Below are positions 35,019 through 43,017 of a stretch of 64,000 nt of DNA, one piece after another. Under the pieces are notes generated by a model. The model worked only from the letters and a program-made list of their open reading frames with translations. It ran no database searches and was not told where the DNA came from. The stretch is from an uncultured Lachnospiraceae bacterium (GTDB lineage Bacteria; Bacillota; Clostridia; Lachnospirales; Lachnospiraceae). Position numbers and translations under genes: made by a program. Within the stretch, counting starts at the first letter, position 1, and each line of letters opens with the position of its first letter. The DNA lies in the NCBI GenBank assembly GCA_900548905.1, contig URMK01000001.1, forward strand, positions 254,125 to 318,124, in the 5' to 3' direction.

Positions 35019-35911
35019 TAAACGGCATTCTGAATGTCTATAAAGAAGCGGGCTATACCTCCCACGATGTGGTGGCAAAGCTGCGCGGCATATGCAGGCA
35101 GAAGAAAATCGGCCATACAGGTACCCTGGATCCGGATGCGGTCGGGGTACTTCCTGTTTGTCTGGGAAATGCCACCAGGCTTTGCGATATGCTTACGGAT
35201 AAAAGCAAGGAATACGAAGCGGTGCTCCTTCTGGGGAAGGTGACGGATACCCAGGATATTTCAGGAAAGGTTCTGGAGGAGCATCCGGTGCCCGCAGAAG
35301 AAGAAAAGGCTGTGGAGGCCGTCCTTTCTTTTCTGGGAACATATGAGCAGATACCTCCCATGTACTCGGCATTGAAGGTGAACGGGAAAAAACTCTATGA
35401 GCTTGCCCGGGCCGGGAAAGAAGTGGAACGGGCGGGGCGCCCGGTGGAAATCAGACAGATAGAAATCCTTTCCGTGGCGCTTCCCGAGATAACCTTCCGG
35501 GTGGTATGCTCCAAAGGAACTTATATCCGCACCCTCTGCCATGATATCGGCAGAAAACTGGGCTGCGGGGGAACCATGAAAAGCCTGAAGCGGACGAGAG
35601 TGGGAATATTTACTATAGACAATGCTCTGCGGCTTGATGAACTGGAAAAGCTTGCCCATGAGGACAGGCTGGAGGAACAGGTAATTCCGGTGGAGGCCAT
35701 GTTTGCGGAGCTGCCTTCGGTCATAATACAGGATACCTTCCGCCGTCTGCTGGAAAACGGAAATGCTTTCTATCCCAATCAGATCCGGGAAGAAAGGGAA
35801 GCGGTTGACGGCGTCCGGGTGAAAGTGTATGATATGGAAGGACGTTTTTATGGAATTTTTGCCTATTCGGATGAAAAAGGACGGTATCAACCGGTAAAGA
35901 TGTTTTTATAA
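35015..35911 (+). CDS. truB: tRNA pseudouridine-55 synthase
   Basis: Makes the T-loop pseudouridine 55 in tRNAs. Catalytic Asp39 lies in GHTGTLDPDAVGVLPV. Other conserved parts are YEAVLLLG, PPMYSALKVNGKKLYELAR and SKGTYIRTLCHDIG. The 298 residues are normal. It overlaps nrnA by ATGA and is followed 30 bases later by ribF. Confidence 0.97.
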   Translation: MINGILNVYKEAGYTSHDVVAKLRGICRQKKIGHTGTLDPDAVGVLPVCLGNATRLCDMLTDKSKEYEAVLLLGKVTDTQDISGKVLEEHPVPAEEEKAVEAVLSFLGTYEQIPPMYSALKVNGKKLYELARAGKEVERAGRPVEIRQIEILSVALPEITFRVVCSKGTYIRTLCHDIGRKLGCGGTMKSLKRTRVGIFTIDNALRLDELEKLAHEDRLEEQVIPVEAMFAELPSVIIQDTFRRLLENGNAFYPNQIREEREAVDGVRVKVYDMEGRFYGIFAYSDEKGRYQPVKMFL

Positions 35912-35941
35912 GAGAAATGATACCAGGCGTGGATTAAAAGA

Positions 35942-36886
35942 ATGCAGATTATAGCAGGAACGACAGAATTTAAATGGGAACAGCATACGGCGGTGGCAAT
36001 CGGGAAATTCGACGGAATCCACCAGGGGCACAGGAAGCTTCTGGCCCAGATTGTCAAGGCAAAGGAGGACGGGCTTGCGGCCACGGTGTTCACCTTTGAT
36101 CCGCCGCCTTCTGTTTTTTTCTCGGGGAAACCCCAGGCGGAGCTCACTACAAAAGAAGAAAAAAGACGGGTGTTTGAGCGGATGGGAGTCGATCTGCTCA
36201 TCGAATTTCCCATGAATGCACAGACGGCTGCCATGCCGCCGGAGACCTTTGTAAGCCGGGTGCTTCATGAGCAGCTGGGGGCCCGGTTCATAGCTGCCGG
36301 TACGGATCTTTCCTTTGGGGACAGAGGAAAAGGAGACTGGCACCTGTTAAAAGCCATGGCGGAAAAAATGGGCTATCAGGTACAGGTGATCGATAAAATC
36401 ATGTATGGAAGCCGGGAGATCAGTTCCACCTTTGTCAGGGAAGAGATTCTGAAGGGGAATATGGAACTGGCGGAAAAGCTTCTGGGAGCACCCTTCGGGG
36501 TGTCCGGAACCGTAAAGCACGGGAAAAGGCTGGGCAGGACGCTGGGTATGCCTACGGTAAACCTCCTGCCTCCCAGAGATAAGCTTCTTCCCCCGAAGGG
36601 GGTGTACCTCTCCCATGTTTGCGTCGGAGGAATCCGTCATAAGGGAATTACCAATATCGGCTGCAGGCCCACCGTGAGTAACAGCGGCCAGATGAGTGTG
36701 GAAACATACCTTTATGATTTTGATGAAGAGATTTACGGGGAGTATGTGGAAGTATCCCTTCTTTCTTTCTGCCGCCCGGAAAAAAAGTTTTCCGGTGTGG
36801 AAGAATTAAAAGAAAATATGGCCCGTGATATCGATGCGGGCAGGAAGTATTGGGAAAGCCGGAAAGCTGTCCGCTCCCTATTTTGA
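35942..36886 (+). CDS. ribF: Bifunctional riboflavin kinase/FAD synthetase
   Basis: Makes FMN and FAD from riboflavin and ATP. The N-terminal nucleotidyltransferase domain has AIGKFDGIHQGHRKLL and ISSTFVREEI. The C-terminal kinase domain has GRTLGMPTVNLLP and TNIGCRPTV. At 314 residues it is complete. It is the last gene of the rimP operon. Its stop lies within TTGACA (36883-36888), but no good -10 box matches that hexamer. Confidence 0.97.
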   Translation: MQIIAGTTEFKWEQHTAVAIGKFDGIHQGHRKLLAQIVKAKEDGLAATVFTFDPPPSVFFSGKPQAELTTKEEKRRVFERMGVDLLIEFPMNAQTAAMPPETFVSRVLHEQLGARFIAAGTDLSFGDRGKGDWHLLKAMAEKMGYQVQVIDKIMYGSREISSTFVREEILKGNMELAEKLLGAPFGVSGTVKHGKRLGRTLGMPTVNLLPPRDKLLPPKGVYLSHVCVGGIRHKGITNIGCRPTVSNSGQMSVETYLYDFDEEIYGEYVEVSLLSFCRPEKKFSGVEELKENMARDIDAGRKYWESRKAVRSLF

Positions 36887-36904
36887 CAAAATTCTTTATT
36901 TTAC

Positions 36905-36933
36905 TTGTATCTTTCTTAAGAATCCCTTAAAAT
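36905..36933 (+). promoter_or_regulatory. Candidate promoter for the Na/Pi symporter gene
   Basis: TTGTAT (36905-36910), 17-base spacer, TAAAAT (36928-36933). An alternative -10, TATATT at 36972-36977, would place the repeat array just upstream of it, as expected for an activated promoter. Confidence 0.4.
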
Positions 36934-36975
36934 ATATGTAAAGTGTGTGTAAATAAAATGCAAAATCTATGTATA
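36926..36975. promoter_or_regulatory. 11-bp phased repeat array, probable Pho-type response-regulator site
   Basis: TGTAAA at 36937, TGTAAA at 36948, TGCAAA at 36959 and TGTATA at 36970, each exactly 11 bases apart, with a weaker CTTAAA at 36926. On the other strand the unit reads TTTACA, which matches the Bacillus PhoP half-site TT(A/T/C)A(C/T)A with 5-base gaps. The downstream gene is a phosphate symporter, so control by a PhoP/PhoB-like regulator is likely. Confidence 0.6.
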
Positions 36976-36990
36976 TTGTAAACCCTGGAG

Positions 36991-37011
36991 AAAAGGCCGA
37001 AAGGCCTTTTT
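36991..37011 (+). terminator. Terminator-like hairpin in the symporter leader
   Basis: AAAAGGCC, a GAAA tetraloop, GGCCTTTT plus one T, enclosed by an outer CCCTG/CAGGG pair (36983-36987 with 37014-37018). It lies just before the symporter start. It either ends readthrough from ribF or attenuates the symporter. Confidence 0.65.
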
Positions 37012-37039
37012 CGCAGGGTGGGAAGGAATCAGACGAAAG

Positions 37040-38692
37040 ATGAGTATAGGTGCGATGCTGTTGTCGATGGCCGGAGGACTGGGATTATTTCTGTTTGGTA
37101 TGCGGCTGATGAGCGAGAGTATTGAGAAGGCGGCAGGAGCCAAGCTGAGGGGCATCCTTGAAATGTTTACCACAAACCGGTTTCTGGGTATGCTGGTAGG
37201 TATTATTTTTACGGCAGTGATCCAGTCCTCCTCAGCATGTACTGTCATGGTAGTCAGTTTCGTAAATTCGGGGCTGATGAATCTGTATCAGGCGGCAGGC
37301 GTTATTTTTGGTGCGAATATCGGCACCACGGTAACCTCCCAGCTGGTATCTTTTAACCTTTCTGAAATAGCTCCGGTATTCCTGCTTGTGGGAATTCTGG
37401 GTGTTATGTTCTGCAAACGGCAGAATATCGTGAAGATCTGCCATATTGTCCTTGGGTTTGGCGTATTATTCATGGGGCTGTCCGGAATGTCAAGCGCCAT
37501 GTCGGGAATGAGAGACATGCCTGAGATTGTGCATATCCTTTCTTCCCTGACGAGTCCTATACTTGCCATACTGGTGGGAACCGTCCTGACGGCAGTGATC
37601 CAGAGCTCCTCCGTAACCGTCAGCATTGTGCTGCTCATGGCAAACCAGGGGCTTCTTGAACTTCCTATCTGCCTTTATATCGTTTTGGGGTGTAACATCG
37701 GTGCCTGTACTTCAGCGCTTCTGGCCTCCCTGAACGGGAAGAAGGATGCCAAGCGCGCAGCTATGATACACTTCCTGTTCAATGTAATAGGGACCGTGCT
37801 CATGTATCTGATTCTGAAGCTGGCGATGAACCCCGTCATGGATATGCTGCATCTGGTATCCGGCACCAACTCGGGCCGTTTTGTTGCCAATGCCCATACC
37901 ATCTTCAAAGTATTCCAGGTCATTGCGTTATTCCCCTTCGCCGGCCTTATCGTCAAACTCACTTATGTCTTTGTGCCCGGTGACGATATCAAGATGGACG
38001 ACAGGGACAGCTTTACCCTGAAATATATCGGGGATAAAACGGTATTTAATCCTGCCACGGCGGTGGTGGAGGTGGATAAGGAGCTGAACCGCATGGCGAC
38101 ACTCGCCTCCGACAACCTGAACCGTGCCATGAATGCCCTGATAACCCTGGATGACGAGGATATTGAAACCGTTTATTCGGTGGAAAAGAATATCAATTTC
38201 CTGAACCATTCGATTACCAATTATCTGGTGAAAATTAACCAGACCACCCTTCCTATTGAAGACCAGAAGAGCATCGGCGCTCTTTTCCATATTGTGAATG
38301 ATATTGAAAGAATCGGTGATCATGCCGAAAATGTGGCGGATGCGGCGAAAAAAAGAAAGGAAACCGGTGTGAGCTTCAGCAGGGAAGCACAGCATGAGCT
38401 GGGGGAAATGCTGGATATGGTCAATACCATAATCCGTTTTGCAGTGGAAATGTTTTCCACCGGATCCGACGACCTGGCAGAAAATGTGGAACAGCTGGAG
38501 GATGCCATTGATGAGAAGGAACGGGAGATCCAGAAGTCCCATATTGATCGGATGACCAAAAACCTTTGTACGCCGGAAGCGAGTATGATATTTTCTGATG
38601 TGGTCAGCGGCCTGGAAAGGGTGGCGGATCATGCGACAAATATTGCCTTTGCCATGGATAATACAGAATATGAAGTGAGTAAAGCCGTGTAA
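37040..38692 (+). CDS. Na/Pi cotransporter II-family protein with PhoU-like domain
   Basis: Sodium-coupled phosphate symporter of the NptA/YjbB type. Two inverted membrane repeats each carry a QSSS motif (QSSSACTVMV near 62 and QSSSVTVSIV near 190) that forms the substrate and Na sites. The C-terminal third (about 345-545) is a helical PhoU-like regulatory domain (NDIERIGDHAENV; SGLERVADHATN). The 550 residues are normal. A GGAAGGA lies about 14 bases before the ATG. An 11-bp repeat array in the leader suggests phosphate control. Confidence 0.93.
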   Translation: MSIGAMLLSMAGGLGLFLFGMRLMSESIEKAAGAKLRGILEMFTTNRFLGMLVGIIFTAVIQSSSACTVMVVSFVNSGLMNLYQAAGVIFGANIGTTVTSQLVSFNLSEIAPVFLLVGILGVMFCKRQNIVKICHIVLGFGVLFMGLSGMSSAMSGMRDMPEIVHILSSLTSPILAILVGTVLTAVIQSSSVTVSIVLLMANQGLLELPICLYIVLGCNIGACTSALLASLNGKKDAKRAAMIHFLFNVIGTVLMYLILKLAMNPVMDMLHLVSGTNSGRFVANAHTIFKVFQVIALFPFAGLIVKLTYVFVPGDDIKMDDRDSFTLKYIGDKTVFNPATAVVEVDKELNRMATLASDNLNRAMNALITLDDEDIETVYSVEKNINFLNHSITNYLVKINQTTLPIEDQKSIGALFHIVNDIERIGDHAENVADAAKKRKETGVSFSREAQHELGEMLDMVNTIIRFAVEMFSTGSDDLAENVEQLEDAIDEKEREIQKSHIDRMTKNLCTPEASMIFSDVVSGLERVADHATNIAFAMDNTEYEVSKAV

Positions 38693-38736
38693 AGGATTTC
38701 ATCCATAGGGCCGGCAAGAACAGCGGCAGCATCCGG

Positions 38737-38766
38737 AATCCCGTAAAAAGTGATTTTTACGGGATT
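38737..38766. terminator. Terminator after the symporter gene
   Basis: A perfect 13-bp stem, AATCCCGTAAAAA with TTTTTACGGGATT, 4-base loop. The five T lie inside the stem, and the sequence is symmetric enough to work in either direction. Confidence 0.65.
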
Positions 38767-38787
38767 TATGCACGCTTGAATCACCTT

Positions 38788-38821
38788 CTCACGTACTGTG
38801 CAGTAAATGCACAGTACTGAG
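38788..38821. repeat. Long inverted repeat of unknown role
   Basis: CTCA-c-GTACTGTGCA, loop GTAAA, TGCACAGTAC-TGAG: 14 pairs with one bulged C. No T tract follows, so it is not a typical terminator. It lies 46 bases upstream of the next -35 box. Confidence 0.75.
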
Positions 38822-38866
38822 TGAACAGTAACCCAGTAATTTCCTGTAAAATTAAGGAATTGGGAA

Positions 38867-38895
38867 TTGACAGAAGAGGAGGATTTGAATATAAT
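38867..38895 (+). promoter_or_regulatory. Perfect consensus promoter for the cell-wall hydrolase gene
   Basis: TTGACA (38867-38872), exact 17-base spacer, TATAAT (38890-38895). Predicted start near 38902, with a leader of about 95 bases. Confidence 0.85.
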
Positions 38896-38900
38896 ACAGA

Positions 38901-38917
38901 TGTAACAATATTGTAAC
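38901..38917 (+). promoter_or_regulatory. Candidate WalR box
   Basis: TGTAAC-AATAT-TGTAAC fits the WalR (YycF) consensus TGT(A/T)A(A/T/C)-N5-repeat exactly. It sits at the predicted transcription start of a NlpC/P60 gene, a classical WalR target type. The position over the start site suggests repression. Confidence 0.5.
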
Positions 38918-38996
38918 AATTTGAAAGGAATCTGTAAAAAGTTCCGTTCAGACCGCACGGAATGAATACATAGCAAAAAAACAGGAGATATATTTT

Positions 38997-40028
38997 ATGG
39001 TAAAAGGAACGAAAGCAATCGGCATGTTGGCGGCGGGGATTGTATTATATACGGGAATGACAATTTCTGCGACAGAAACCGGGAATGCGCTGGTGCCTTC
39101 TGCGGGTGTGGGCGAGATTCTGGAAGCGAATGTGAAGGAAGAAGAGTATCTGGCGGCTGCGGAAGAAGCCAAGGTGGAACGGAAAGCGATATACGGCTTC
39201 AGCAACCTGGGGATTGCCAATGTTTCCAATTATTTGAATGTAAGAGAGGATCCCAGCGAGGACGGCAAACTGGTCGGCAAGATGAGCAAGAACAGCGGCT
39301 GTGAGGTGCTGGAAGTAAAAGACGGATGGGCGCATATCAAGTCCGGCAAGGTTACCGGCTATGTTAAGGCAGAGTTCCTGCTTACAGGGCAGGAAGCCAG
39401 GGACAGGGCGGATAAGGTGGCTACGGATATGGCGGTATGTAATTCGGGAGGCCTGCGCGTAAGACAGGAGGCCAGCACGGAAAGCCCGGTTATAACTCTG
39501 GTTGCCGAAGGCGAAGAACTGGAGGTTGTGGAGCAGTTGGACGGATGGGTGAAGATCATGCTGGATGATGAAGAAGCCTATGTTTCCGCTGATTATGTGA
39601 ATATTGCAAAGAAACTGGACAGAGCCGTTACACAGACCGAACTGAAATATGGCAAGGGTGTCTCCAATGTCCGTGTTGATTTGGTTAACTATGCGAAGCA
39701 GTTCCTGGGGAACCCTTATGTTTGGGGAGGCGTGAGCCTGACTAAAGGAGCAGATTGCTCCGGTTTTACCATGAGTGTGTTTAAGAATTACGGGGTATCC
39801 CTGCCTCATTCCTCCGCTTCCCAGAGCACTATGGGAACCAAGGTGAGCCTTTCCGAGGCGATGCCCGGCGATTTGGTTTTCTATGCCCAGAACGGGAGAG
39901 TGAACCATGTGGCTATTTATATCGGAAACGGACAGGTTATCCATGCCAGCAATCCCCGTTCCGGCATCAAGATTTCCAATGTGAGCTATCGTACGCCTTA
40001 TGCGGTGAAGCGGGTTCTCAGCCAGTAA
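38997..40028 (+). CDS. Secreted SH3b-SH3b-NlpC/P60 cell-wall endopeptidase
   Basis: Peptidoglycan hydrolase that cuts stem peptides, probably gamma-D-Glu/diamino-acid bonds. A signal peptide (about 1-25) precedes two bacterial SH3 domains (about 70-125, LNVREDPSEDGKLVG, and about 140-200, LRVRQEASTESPV) and a C-terminal NlpC/P60 domain with catalytic Cys254 (GADCSGF), His304 (NHVAIYIG) and His316 (VIHASNP). The 343 residues form a complete protein. It has its own consensus promoter and a WalR-like site. AGGAGA precedes the ATG. Confidence 0.95.
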   Translation: MVKGTKAIGMLAAGIVLYTGMTISATETGNALVPSAGVGEILEANVKEEEYLAAAEEAKVERKAIYGFSNLGIANVSNYLNVREDPSEDGKLVGKMSKNSGCEVLEVKDGWAHIKSGKVTGYVKAEFLLTGQEARDRADKVATDMAVCNSGGLRVRQEASTESPVITLVAEGEELEVVEQLDGWVKIMLDDEEAYVSADYVNIAKKLDRAVTQTELKYGKGVSNVRVDLVNYAKQFLGNPYVWGGVSLTKGADCSGFTMSVFKNYGVSLPHSSASQSTMGTKVSLSEAMPGDLVFYAQNGRVNHVAIYIGNGQVIHASNPRSGIKISNVSYRTPYAVKRVLSQ

Positions 40029-40093
40029 TATGGATGCGGTAACGGTTCAGATTCGTTTGAACTGTTACAAGATGGGATAAAATAAGAAAAGAG

Positions 40094-40123
40094 TTTACAA
40101 GAGCAGGATGCATGTGTTATACT
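40094..40123 (+). promoter_or_regulatory. Promoter for rpsO
   Basis: TTTACA (40094-40099), 18-base spacer, TATACT (40118-40123). The resulting leader of about 85 bases (40130-40214) can form CAGGA/TCCTG and CCAG/CTGG pairings. Ribosomal protein S15 often represses its own mRNA through such leaders, but no specific known motif is recognised. Confidence 0.5.
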
Positions 40124-40214
40124 TTCCTAGTATGAAATTCAGCCGGTACCCAGATGCAGGACACTCCGACCCCATCCTGGTATCAGGCGATTACAAATTT
40201 AAGGAGGAACACAC

Positions 40215-40481
40215 ATGATTTCCAAAGAAAAGAAAACAGCAATTATCACTGAGTATGCAAGATGCGAAGGTGACACCGGTTCACCGGAGGTACAGATCGC
40301 AGTCCTGACAGAAAGAATCAAAGAGCTTACCGAGCATCTGAAGAGCAACCCGAAGGATCATCATTCCAGAAGAGGTCTGCTTAAGATGGTTGGACAGAGA
40401 AGAGGCCTTCTGGATTACCTGAAGGGCAAAGATATCGAAAGATACCGTTCTCTGATTGAAAAGCTGGGAATCAGAAAATAA
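40215..40481 (+). CDS. rpsO: 30S ribosomal protein S15
   Basis: Primary 16S-rRNA-binding protein of the 30S platform. 88 residues with the conserved DTGSPEVQIAVLTERI, HHSRRGLLKMVGQRR and LIEKLGIRK. AAGGAGG precedes the ATG. It is followed by pnp, as in many bacteria. Confidence 0.98.
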   Translation: MISKEKKTAIITEYARCEGDTGSPEVQIAVLTERIKELTEHLKSNPKDHHSRRGLLKMVGQRRGLLDYLKGKDIERYRSLIEKLGIRK

Positions 40482-40492
40482 TGCTGCAAATC

Positions 40493-40540
40493 AAGGCGGA
40501 TTTGGCTTCGGGATTGCCTGGATCCTTCCGCCTTATTGTA
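40493..40540 (+). terminator. Possible terminator after rpsO
   Basis: AAGGCGGA pairs with TCCGCCTT across a 26-base loop and is followed by ATTGTA, a weak T tract. A possible -10 (TACAAT, 40539-40544) for pnp follows at once. Confidence 0.45.
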
Positions 40541-40630
40541 CAATGAAGGGATTTCCCGGATCGTACAACAGCCATCACGTTATGGATGGCGCCTTCTGCT
40601 TTTTCAGGTCGGAAGAGTGCTTCCGAGACC

Positions 40631-40680
40631 ACTGACAAGGGCATTTGCCGCGGTTTTGGCCGGCAAGCGGTTTTGTCAGT
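40631..40680 (+). repeat. Long stem-loop in the pnp leader
   Basis: ACTGACAA pairs with TTGTCAGT, enclosing TTGCCG/CGGCAA, a two-part stem of about 14 bp ending 64 bases before the pnp start. In E. coli a similar leader duplex is the RNase III and PNPase target for pnp autoregulation (established there; inference here). A smaller GCCATC/GATGGC hairpin is at about 40570-40590. Confidence 0.7.
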
Positions 40681-40744
40681 AGTTTCGGCATCTTCTGCCT
40701 GGACGGCAAATTATGAAAGATCAGTTCAGAAAAGGAGAGACAAA

Positions 40745-42835
40745 ATGTACAAGACATTTTCCATGGAACTTGCCGGACGCACCCTGAGTGTGGACATCGG
40801 CAGAGTGGCAGCACAGGCAAACGGAGCTGCATTTATGCATTATGGGGATACCACTGTGTTATCCACCGCAACAGCGAGTGAAAAGCCCAGAGAGGGGATT
40901 GATTTCTTCCCCCTGAGCGTTGAATATGAGGAGAAGCTTTATTCCGTCGGAAAAATTCCCGGAGGCTTTAACAAGAGGGAAGGAAAAGCGAGTGAAAACT
41001 CCGTGCTGACGAGCCGTGTTATCGACCGTCCCATGCGCCCTTTGTTCCCTAAGGATTACAGAAATGATGTAACCCTGAATAACCTGGTTCTTTCCGTAGA
41101 TCCTTCCTGCCGTCCGGAGTTGGTGGCTATGCTGGGTTCTGCGATAGCCGCCAGCATTTCCGATATCCCTTTTGACGGTCCCTGTGCAATGACCCAGGTA
41201 GGTCTGGTTGACGGCGAATTTGTTCTCAACCCTTCCCAGGAGCAGTGGAAAAACGGGGATTTAAGCCTTACAGTTGCTTCTACAGGCGAAAAGGTCATCA
41301 TGATTGAAGCCGGCGCCAATGAAGTGCCTGAAAATAAGATGATTGAAGCCATATATATGGCTCATGATGTAAACCAGACAATTATTGCATTTATCAATAC
41401 AATTGTTGCGGAATTAGGAAAGGCCAAGCATGAATATACCAGCTGCGCCATTCCGGAAGAACTGTTTGCCGCCATTAAAGAAATCGTACCTCCTGCAGAG
41501 ATGGAAGAGGCCGTATTTACTGATATTAAGCAGATAAGAGAAGAAAATATCAGAAAAGTAACCGCCCGCCTGGAAGAAGCCTTCGCAGAGAAGGAAGAAT
41601 GGCTTCCTGTTTTGGGAGAGGCGATTTACCAGTATCAGAAAAAGACTGTCCGCAAGATGATCCTGAAGGATCATAAGCGTCCGGACGGACGTGCGATCAC
41701 CCAGATCCGTCCGCTGGCTGCAGAGGTGGATATTATTCCCAGAGTGCATGGTTCTGCTATGTTCACCCGCGGACAGACCCAGATCTGTACGATTACCACA
41801 CTGGCTCCCCTTTCTGAAATGCAGAGAATTGACGGCCTTGATGAAAACGAAGTAAATAAGAGATATATGCACCATTATAATTTCCCGTCCTATTCCGTAG
41901 GTGAGACAAAGCCTTCCAGAGGACCGGGACGCCGTGAAATCGGCCATGGCGCGCTGGCAGAGAAGGCCTTGATTCCGGTACTGCCTACGGAGGACGAATT
42001 CCCTTATGCGATTCGTACCGTGTCCGAGACCTTTGAATCCAACGGCTCCACCTCCCAGGCATCCATCTGTGCATCCACGATGTCCCTGATGGCCGCCGGT
42101 GTTCCTCTTAAAAAGCAGGTGGCAGGTATTTCCTGCGGGCTTGTTACCGGAGATACGGATGATGATTATCTGGTACTCACCGATATCCAGGGACTGGAAG
42201 ATTTCTTCGGGGATATGGATTTCAAGGTTGCCGGTACCCATGACGGTATTACTGCCATTCAGATGGATATCAAGATTCATGGTCTGACAAGACCCATCGT
42301 GGAAGAGGCGATTGCTAAAACAAAAGAAGCAAGGGAATTCATTATGAATGAAGTAATGAGCCCCTGCATCCCTGCTCCCAGAGCGGAAGTGGGAACCTAT
42401 GCGCCCAAGATTATCTCCGTACAGATTGATCCGGAAAAAATCGGTGATGTGGTTGGACAGCGCGGAAAGACAATTAATGAAATTATTGCCCGTACCGGCG
42501 TGAAGATCGATATAACCGATGACGGAAAGGTATCCGTATGCGGAACAGATAAGGAAATGATGGATAAGGCTGTGGAAATGGTTAAGATTATCACTACTGA
42601 TTTCCAGGAAGGCCAGATTTTCAAGGGTGTGGTAGTCAGCATTAAGGAGTTCGGTGCCTTTATCGAATTCGCTCCCGGAAAAGAAGGTATGGTTCACATT
42701 TCCAAGATCGCCAAAGAAAGAATCAACCGTGTGGAAGATGTGCTTACCCTCGGTGAAATGGTTACGGTTGTCTGCCTTGGTAAGGATAAGATGGGCAGAA
42801 TCAGCTTCTCCATGAAGGATGTTGCACAGGTTTAA
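40745..42835 (+). CDS. pnp: Polyribonucleotide nucleotidyltransferase (PNPase)
   Basis: Phosphorolytic 3'-5' exoribonuclease. Two RNase PH domains (about 10-230 and 320-550, joined by a helical linker) precede a KH domain (VVGQRGKTINEIIARTGVKI) and an S1 domain (GQIFKGVVVSIKEFGAFIEF). Conserved RPMRPLFP and THDGITAIQMDIK are present. I start at ATG 40745 (696 residues, AAAAGGAG upstream); the frame extends 53 codons back through the leader hairpin and is not used. Confidence 0.98.
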   Translation: MYKTFSMELAGRTLSVDIGRVAAQANGAAFMHYGDTTVLSTATASEKPREGIDFFPLSVEYEEKLYSVGKIPGGFNKREGKASENSVLTSRVIDRPMRPLFPKDYRNDVTLNNLVLSVDPSCRPELVAMLGSAIAASISDIPFDGPCAMTQVGLVDGEFVLNPSQEQWKNGDLSLTVASTGEKVIMIEAGANEVPENKMIEAIYMAHDVNQTIIAFINTIVAELGKAKHEYTSCAIPEELFAAIKEIVPPAEMEEAVFTDIKQIREENIRKVTARLEEAFAEKEEWLPVLGEAIYQYQKKTVRKMILKDHKRPDGRAITQIRPLAAEVDIIPRVHGSAMFTRGQTQICTITTLAPLSEMQRIDGLDENEVNKRYMHHYNFPSYSVGETKPSRGPGRREIGHGALAEKALIPVLPTEDEFPYAIRTVSETFESNGSTSQASICASTMSLMAAGVPLKKQVAGISCGLVTGDTDDDYLVLTDIQGLEDFFGDMDFKVAGTHDGITAIQMDIKIHGLTRPIVEEAIAKTKEAREFIMNEVMSPCIPAPRAEVGTYAPKIISVQIDPEKIGDVVGQRGKTINEIIARTGVKIDITDDGKVSVCGTDKEMMDKAVEMVKIITTDFQEGQIFKGVVVSIKEFGAFIEFAPGKEGMVHISKIAKERINRVEDVLTLGEMVTVVCLGKDKMGRISFSMKDVAQV

Positions 42836-42931
42836 ACCAGATATCCCACAGGCTGCGGAAAAGATATCCCTCGCAGCAGCAGCGGATTTGCCGGGTATAG
42901 GCCCGCTGTCTGAGGGCATAAACAGAATAGG

Positions 42932-42969
42932 AACCGGAGGAATGTGTAAAAGCATTCCTCCGGTTTTTT
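42932..42969 (+). terminator. Strong terminator after pnp
   Basis: A perfect 13-bp stem, AACCGGAGGAATG with CATTCCTCCGGTT, 8-base loop, continuing into a T run. Confidence 0.9.
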
Positions 42970-42981
42970 GTGTCCTCAGGA

Positions 42982-43011
42982 GTCATAACCTGGCATGTCT
43001 CACAATATACT
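42982..43011 (+). promoter_or_regulatory. Candidate sigma-E promoter for the spoIIIA operon
   Basis: GTCATAAC (42982-42989), 14-base gap, AATATACT (43004-43011). It resembles the mother-cell sigma-E pattern GTCATATT-N14-CATACAAT, with mismatches. The spoIIIA operon is sigma-E controlled in Bacillus. The leader would be about 250 bases. Confidence 0.35.
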
Positions 43012-43017
43012 GAAAAT

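Larger units (their letters stand above)
38693..38866. other. Intergenic region with two strong hairpins
   Basis: It contains a terminator-like stem and a separate 14-bp palindromic hairpin (both listed) but no gene. The following promoter starts at 38867. Confidence 0.6.

Noticed and set aside
36883..36888. Perfect TTGACA at the ribF stop codon
   Set aside because: The bases 17 downstream are TGTATC, a poor -10 box; the TTGTAT/TAAAAT pair or an activated TATATT is more plausible.
38901..38917. Phosphate box upstream of the NlpC/P60 gene
   Set aside because: Only two half-sites are present, and they end in C (TGTAAC), so the reverse GTTACA does not fit the Pho half-site; WalR fits better.
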